64,000 bases of DNA from Dichotomocladium elegans (lineage: Eukaryota > Mucoromycota > Mucoromycetes > Mucorales > Lichtheimiaceae): assembly GCA_025716815.1 (NCBI GenBank), contig JAIXMN010000033.1, positions 295,678-359,677 on the forward strand. Reading direction: 5' to 3'. The position numbers and the translations under genes are program-made. The notes below the pieces were generated by a model. That model did not search any database and had not been told where the DNA came from. It was given only the letters and a program-made list of their open reading frames with translations. Below are positions 58,109 to 64,000 of this stretch, piece after piece. Positions within the stretch are counted from its first letter, which is position 1, and each line of letters begins with the position of its first letter.

Positions 58109-60770
58109 AATATTATTGCTTCAATTACTCTTTTCTTGCACATCCCGAAAAAAACAGTCCACCCTCTCACTTCTTTCCTACCTTTGACCGGTAGCCAACC
58201 GAAAATCCTTTACCCTAAACACTTGCCCAATATGTTCCAAAGGATCTCTACATCGTTAACAATGGTCGATTGTATCAAACCTTCCCACATATATACGCGC
58301 CGACCCAAGGTAGTGCGCAATTGGCATGTCTGCAACACATCAAACAGCCCGCCGATAATTTATAGTGGACGACGGGTTTCCGTCATTGCCGTGCTAATTT
58401 GAAGTTACTGTTATACCGAAAATTTTCGGTTTCTGCCACTAGTATTGATTATGTCGATCCGTTACTATTGCAGATAAGTGGAAAGGTATTGATTGCTTGG
58501 CTAAAGCAACCAGCTTTATTGCTCAAAGTCTTCCGCTTATTGCGGGGACTCGTGTGAAATTTTAGTATAAAACGGCCCTGCGCACGAACTTTCTCAATTA
58601 TTGTTCCAACTCAGATACAAGCGTACCTAACTTAAAAGGATAAGGAAGCAGACGAGATCCTGAATAATGATTGAAGAGGGAAATAGCCTATTTTTATACC
58701 AAGTACCTGTTGATATTCAGCAATCCTAATGGAATCAAATATACCATTGTTAATGAACGTTCGTGAATGCGTGTGTGATGGGTATGGGTCAGTATTTCTG
58801 CAGCGGCGACAGCAATGAGGCATAAAGACCCGTATTAGCACTGAGCATCCAGCCATGAGGGATCGGAAACTGCGTAGGTAATCGGCAACGGATAATGAAG
58901 TATGACGTCCTTTTGATTCGTACAGCGACCGTATAAAAGCGGCTCCCATTTCCACTTGTCCTTAAATTGTATTTTACACTCGCCTTCCAAACCGATGGAG
59001 TACGTAATGCACCATCATGTACAAAATCTATATGATCTGCTGCAATCACAGATGTCATCTTTTAACAGCACTTGAAGTTACACTAGTACATCAACGATCT
59101 GAGGAGTTTGCAATTCCTCCATGATCGATGGCGCCATCTTATACCCACTTTTGGGATCTAGCTTCCCTTCCTAAAGTAGAAAGGGTTACCCGTGTTCTAT
59201 AGAGCCTAATGCTTGAGACCGTTTCCACTTCATCCCATTTACTCAATGAGCCTCTTCAACCATGCCACTACACCATCCACCATCACAAGAGTACCTGGGC
59301 TCCAACGCCTAGCTATAGTTTTGAACGTTATCTCCTTACGCAGGCTACACTATTAAAGAAGTTCAAATCTAATAGGTCTAACCTGATTCGTTTACAACAC
59401 CCTCACGAACAGCGCATCCTGAAAAAAGCTATGACAAGCCAAAGTTCTTGTAATCATGCCTATAACGGAAATTAACGATGCCAAGCGGTATCTGATAATA
59501 CTTAAGCTTCCTTGACAGATGCTACCCCTCTATAGACTAATACCAACCGCATAACCCAGCATGGACTATTCAGGCCTATAATATGGTGTATTCATTGAAT
59601 AGTTACATATCCATATTAAGTCAAGACTTACTGTGTGTTGCTATATATTGAATCAAATAGGGCGCGATCAACATACATATAATGGTCAACCTGCTCTATT
59701 CAAGAAGACAGCTGATCATGGTCTGCTACTGTACTGGCTGTAGCGTCTGACGACGCTTCTTGCTTGAACACAAACCGTGGCATTGTTTTAATGGCTGCAT
59801 TTCTACCAGCTATTTAACATAGCGTTCGTTATCTATGATAAGGTACAATCTTAATACATATTCCCTTAGATTGAGCTGATAGCCCAAGATCACGGCACAC
59901 ACCCGGATTTTTCTTCCTGGATGCATCAACGATGCAAGTCATAAGTTTATCAACTTCGCCTATCGCAGCCAACGATTTCCAGAGAGTACTGCGAAAATTG
60001 CAATCGAACCTGAGGTGAATGCTCGATGTATCTAACTGAGAAGAGGCGACATTGATAAATACACTATACATTTACTTTGGAGACTATTACAAGTAAGCGG
60101 ATAGCAAACTGTAGATAGATAACCGTCGAGACCGAGGACCAATCGTGAGCTGCCTACGTTGATATATAAAAGCGTTGAGTAGATTGATGCGGATATCATT
60201 TCTTGGACTATAGATCTCGACCAGCAATGGATGCACCCATCTCAATGGAGAAAGAAATGGCCGAAATGGCTTTTATACTCTGTATTTCGCCAAGCTCTGC
60301 CGCGCAGCACCTTCGAGATGACCGCTGGAGGCGCCAACGTGAAATGGAGATGGTTTAATGCGATGTATGACAGACCACAGTATTATCTCCACATTTTCTT
60401 CCCCAGGCAGCTGGAATAACCCATAGACAGGCTAGGAAAAAGGGGAAGACACTTTACAGATATATATTGGAGGCGAGTGGTGTAGGCAGCAAGGCGAACT
60501 GGAATTCACAGAAATAAGGATGCAAACGAAATGAACGAATCACATATTAACGATCGGGCGGGTAAGCGCAGTCCAGAAAAAGAAAACTCGTCGCTCGTCG
60601 GGCATGTTTAAACCCACTCATCGCCAAGCAATCGTCAATCCTTCGCCGCCAACTTGACGTAGTCACCACAATCTTCCTGTTAGACCACTGACACAATCCC
60701 TGGTCTGAGAACTCCTGCAGTCGATGTTGTGTCATTTTCATTTGCTTGTGACATTTCCTCTGACCTCAAT
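58109..60770. other. Accessory spacer without clear genes
   Basis: About 2.7 kb with short frames such as 58136-58402 (+), 59209-59475 (+), 59829-60071 (-) and 60231-60419 (+). None has a known motif or a splice-consistent extension that I could find. Confidence 0.45.
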
Positions 60771-60779
60771 ACTGCAGAA

Positions 60780-61351
60780 TTTTGCGGTCTATAATCAGTA
60801 GCAGATTTTCTAACAAATTTACCATAGCATTCCAACAGATTGTCTCGACGGAAAAGGAGAAAGGAATGTGTCCAACTTTTTTCAGTGTTGAGAAGGGTAG
60901 AAGCTGGTAGCATATGAGCGCTAACGCCCTGGTTTCTCCCTCGAAGCTACACACGGGCAACAAGGACATTATTAATGAGAATTGATATAAATTCTATGTC
61001 TTTAAGTCGCATCTGTTAGTAATCTAATGGAAACAACGGAGCAGTTCTCGATTCTCCTCCTCAATCTGACTCATAGAAAACCACCAAAAGCGAACGTACG
61101 TGATCTGGGCTTTGTTCTGAAGTGATTGCTGCAATGAGCTCTTCGAAATCAACTAAGTGGTTGCTTGCGTGCGCGCAGTCCACACGAGGTAAATACGACA
61201 TGGATGGCGATTGACCTTCTTCAGCACAGAACGAATTGATGTGCGGCCGCTGCAACTGGCCATCTTTAACAAGACTAACGATGCTTTTGAATATACTCGA
61301 CAAGATGCCTAGCATATTAGCCTCACGGTCAAGGATTGCATTGAGCTTCAT
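60780..61351 (-). pseudogene. Decayed copy B of the 48-kb family
   Basis: Inverted relative of 48241-48650. The minus-strand frame 61061-61351 (96 codons from an ATG) reads KSIVSLVKDGQLQRPHINSF, then a GQSPS and CAHASNH segment and DFEELIAAITSEQSPDHVR. Further on, in another frame, SQIEEENRELLRCFH and then CSFEGETRALA match the other copy's TQTEEEKREMFHRFH and SLEGETW. Stops and frame changes lie between the blocks. This copy keeps more of the N-terminal part. Unknown function. Confidence 0.5.
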
Positions 61352-61633
61352 GGGGTTTCTTCCACAAGGTTGCTTATGGTGAATACTAACAGGAAGCTAT
61401 TTACCAGGTATAGGAATGAATAGATGAATTTTGACGCTTGTGAAACAAATAGACTTCTATCTTGAGCTGGAGTTTACTGGATCAAACAATTGTATAGTAG
61501 AAAACAATTTAGGACGCCGCCGTCTTCATAAAATTAGGGGCGATATCCTGAAAACAGATTCTTTCCATGGTCTGCGATACAGCAGCTGGCGGTTTTTACG
61601 TGCATTTGTGATGCCGCTGTAAAGGTCCGCAAT

Positions 61634-61956
61634 GGACAAGCCACCGCGAGATAAGGCAATCGTCTCAGCGATCAGGGAAGATTTGATATTCATGAAGCGA
61701 TTTGTGTTGAAGAGCCCGATGGTGTCCGCACATCTCCATCCCGATTTTTTTGCAAGGTAGGTAATGTCGCTGGGAAGCCTAGGCGAGGTATTAGACCGCG
61801 TGGACTGGAGAAACTTCCCTCAAGCCGGCAAAAAACTGGCCGTGCTTTTGAAAAGCCAGACTGATAAAACGCTCTACTGGTATCGAACGCTGGCTGTATC
61901 AATTTGCCATCAAAATCAGTTCTTGCTTACTGCGGTTACAGTGTGTCCTTAGAATT
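61634..61956 (+). other. Possible two-exon fragment, unknown
   Basis: An ATG at 61634 opens a 41-codon segment (MDKPPRDKAIVSAIREDLIF, then SPMVSAHLHPDFFA) ending at a GTAGGT donor. A possible acceptor near 61856 continues as SQTDKTLYWYRTLAVSICHQ before a stop. It reads like real protein, but I cannot place it in a family and the acceptor is weak. Confidence 0.22.
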
Positions 61957-62404
61957 CATTGCTAAATTGATGCGTACGTTTCTTAAAGACTCTGGCAGGG
62001 TCCTTGGGGTATTTTAATGCTTATAATTATGCTAAACAGGAGTGCATTCATTGTTGTTTCGTTACGGCTGCTACACTCAAACATCGATTTGGAAAATCCC
62101 GACGCTGCTTTGATTACATAGTATTAAGCTTTCTTGCGGAAGATGAGTCCTTCTCTTCCATCAGGATGTGTCCGCCTTTTTGCTTGGGAGGTATGTATAT
62201 CAATAGGTACAGAACTATTCTTACGAGATATAAGATGCAGGTATCTTGCTCGTTTTACAAGTTCAACCTGCTATTATATGCGCTTATTTCCAAATATACA
62301 AAACAAAAAAACATATATTTCTTGATATCATATTAGAAAGGTATGAGGAAGGGACTCCATATCAAGAATCGGCCGACGATATTCTAGATGAAGGGTGTAC
62401 ACAC
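61957..62404. other. Intergenic at right border of the island
   Basis: A plus-strand frame 62004-62336 is open for 110 codons without motif. I see no supportable gene. Confidence 0.4.
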
Positions 62405-63075
62405 TCATTTACTTGGAACGAGAAATCCGATAAAGCATGCATCTAACATGAACTCGACGTTTACCCAGGAATGGGTAGCCACTGCAGCTAGATAAGTCTA
62501 ATTTTCTTGTGTAAAGTATAAATGTAAACCCGTAACTTACTGAAAAGCTTTGTGCCGTCCCTTCCTGCTATACGCATTAGGTCCTTTACACCTCCCGGAT
62601 GAAACTTCATATACGGCGACATGTTATACACTTTTCCTTGAATGGCTGTCCATGCATCATCTATAGTCCTGTGCTCTTTTAAATCCTCCAGTGTATAGCG
62701 TCCCAACTGTGTGACTCCGCCCTGTTATCGTAAGACATATGAGTGGTAAGCCTCTCTGGAGCGTAAATGTGCCTTTATCCTTAATTAGATAATCATTTAC
62801 CCGCAAATCTTTTCCCGAGCTCTTAAGCCGAGCCCAGTCAAGAGGCGAATGGCCGGGTTCTAGGATAACTTTTTGTCTTCCACGGGGTTGTTTTGTAGCT
62901 GCTGCAACAAGACGCTGTGGGCCATTCCGAGAGGGAAATTCAGGGACCCCAAGAGACTGATCTGCGCACGTACGTTAGATGAGGTCGAATGGTCGGGTGA
63001 TCGGTCGCACTCACTGGAAGGATCCAATAGCGCCATTTTAGGAACGGCATTGTTGGAGTTTGAGTCGGATGTCAT
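62405..63075 (-). CDS. Irc21-like cytochrome b5 domain protein
   Basis: Exons 63015-63075, 62801-62961, 62541-62721 and 62405-62487 give 161 residues. The cytochrome b5 haem-binding fold fills residues 83-158: YTLEDLKEHRTIDDAWTAI, GKVYNMSPYMKFHPGG with haem ligand His 115, and ATHSWVNVEFML with the second ligand His 140, ending in FIGFLVPSK. The lead-in LDWARLKSSGKDLRGG is typical of the b5 domain of yeast Irc21 and of the N-terminal part of animal NCB5OR (CYB5R4). There is no reductase domain and no membrane anchor, so it should be a soluble electron carrier. The first 55 residues are basic and disordered. It is divergent from the next gene. Confidence 0.9.
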
Positions 63076-63387
63076 TGTATAAGGGAAAAAGAAAGGGCTG
63101 CCTTCAGAATTTCGGCTTTTTCGGGGGTGGGCGGGTGCCCTTTTGTTACGCCATTTGCTTACTCAGACATGCATTAAGGTCGGTGGCCAATAGATATTGT
63201 CTGTGGATCATTTGATATTCCAACAACGCCCCATATCCGAAGTTGGCGGCTGAAGTGATACGTATCGTCACTGGCCATAATCCCCAAACGAAGAAGAAAA
63301 ATTAAGCTTTTCCTTCTATTTTTCTCTGCGGAGCTAGCTGATCTTGCTTGCACGTGCACCGCTTTTTTCCCTGTCAAGATCTTATAC
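63076..63387. promoter_or_regulatory. Divergent promoter, Irc21-like / unknown gene
   Basis: 312 bases between the starts of two divergent genes. No nameable motif. Confidence 0.4.
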
Positions 63388-64000
63388 ATGCAACAGGTCT
63401 ACAATCTCGCTCTTAATTACTATCGACATGCTTCGACATCCAATGATACTCCTGCCAATTTAGCCGATCTATTGACCGCTCTCAATAATGTTGAAATGCC
63501 AATCAAGAATGTGCCTGATCAAGTAAGTACCGTCAAATCACAGCGCGGTGCCATGCTTAAAGCTCACCCGCAAAAATAATCTTACTTTTCTACTTAGCAA
63601 ATCGTTGACATTCTTGTGTCAGGCTGCAAACATATTATGTTGGCGAACGACGCTTATTCGCCGTTCTGCAAATTCATGCATAAGCAATGTTCAAAACAGG
63701 CACGTCTATTTACTCGAAACATTGCGTCCATGTTAACCGCTGACCACCGCAAATGTAACTAGATCCGGCTCTCGAGTTTGCGAGCAAGTCAGTTTGAAAT
63801 CTGTATCTTATTTCTGCTGGATGGTTTGGAGATACCAAACACCTCTCCTGAGCTGAAAATCGATATTCTACGAGCACTCAGCTCTCTCGTGTTTGAAAAC
63901 GCATCTAACACATCCAAGGTATTTAAACAGAAGAATCCAACAGCCAGACCATGTCTATATAACTCTGATCTATTGCATATAGTTCTATCCACGTGTCGCT
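63388..64000 (+). CDS. Helical-repeat protein, partial at window end
   Basis: Exons 63388-63522, 63598-63699, 63763-63918 and from 63983 onward beyond the window, all in phase 0. The visible 137 residues are helical: MQQVYNLALNYYRHAS, LADLLTALNNVEMP, IVDILVSGCKHIML, FEICILFLLDGLEIP and KIDILRALSSLVFENASN. The pattern suggests an ARM/HEAT-type solenoid, perhaps of the Ataxin-10/Ctr86 sort, but I am not sure of that. The second intron (63700-63762) starts with GCACGT; a GT donor 55 bases later with normal acceptors leads to a stop or a 30-base intron. The gene is cut off by the window edge. Confidence 0.6.

Noticed and set aside
1..64000. CRISPR arrays, bacterial operons or phage genes
   Set aside because: The window is eukaryotic with spliceosomal introns; no regularly spaced repeat-spacer arrays were seen.

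Overview
The window reads as a filamentous fungal chromosome, most likely an early-diverging fungus of the Mucoromycota and probably Mucorales. The grounds are short GT-AG introns, pyrimidine-rich 5' regions, many Gln/Ser/Ala homopolymer tracts, and fungal genes such as a CaaX-tailed Skt5/Chs4-type chitin synthase activator, a Bni4-type C-terminal motif, a Medusa-type regulator, Ugo1, Sfc1 and Tul1. The genus is not certain. All exon coordinates are my own splice models by eye; each was checked for phase and total length.

From 1 to about 40.8 kb and from 62.4 kb to the end the DNA is ordinary gene-rich core. In order: a single-domain globin (+), a low-complexity protein (-), a Yap1/Pap1-like bZIP factor (-) divergent from a class I HDAC of the HDAC3/Hos2 type (+), an 11-exon Tul1/Dsc1 RING ligase (-), a Gvp36-like BAR protein (-), a Gpn3 GTPase (-) divergent from a Bni4-like protein (+), a D-serine dehydratase (-), a FYVE-finger protein (-), one doubtful spliced gene (+), the succinate/fumarate carrier Sfc1 (-), a Skt5/Chs4-like protein (+), a ferric reductase (-), a PXA/nexin-C membrane protein (-), ribosomal protein uL2 (+), Ugo1 (-) and a Medusa-like regulator (-). 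The right edge holds an Irc21-like cytochrome b5 protein (-) and the start of an unrecognised gene (+).

From about 40.8 to 62.4 kb the window changes to an accessory, repeat-rich island. I find no intact conserved gene in it. It holds a broken DDE transposase, a possible HemK-type methyltransferase relic, a foldback-like arrangement, and a direct segmental duplication (about 49.2-50.5 and 55.8-57.2 kb). It also holds several decayed members of one or two unrecognised multigene families, one with coiled-coil exons, as well as minisatellites.

Functional links: the Bni4-like and Skt5/Chs4-like proteins act together in yeast to place chitin synthase III at the bud neck, and both lie in this window. 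Sfc1 and Ugo1 are mitochondrial. Tul1, the FYVE protein, the BAR protein and the PXA protein all belong to endomembrane traffic. Recurrent splice oddities include three proposed GC-AG introns, a 35-nt intron, 8- to 23-nt exons and one junction that cannot be made canonical without losing family-like residues.
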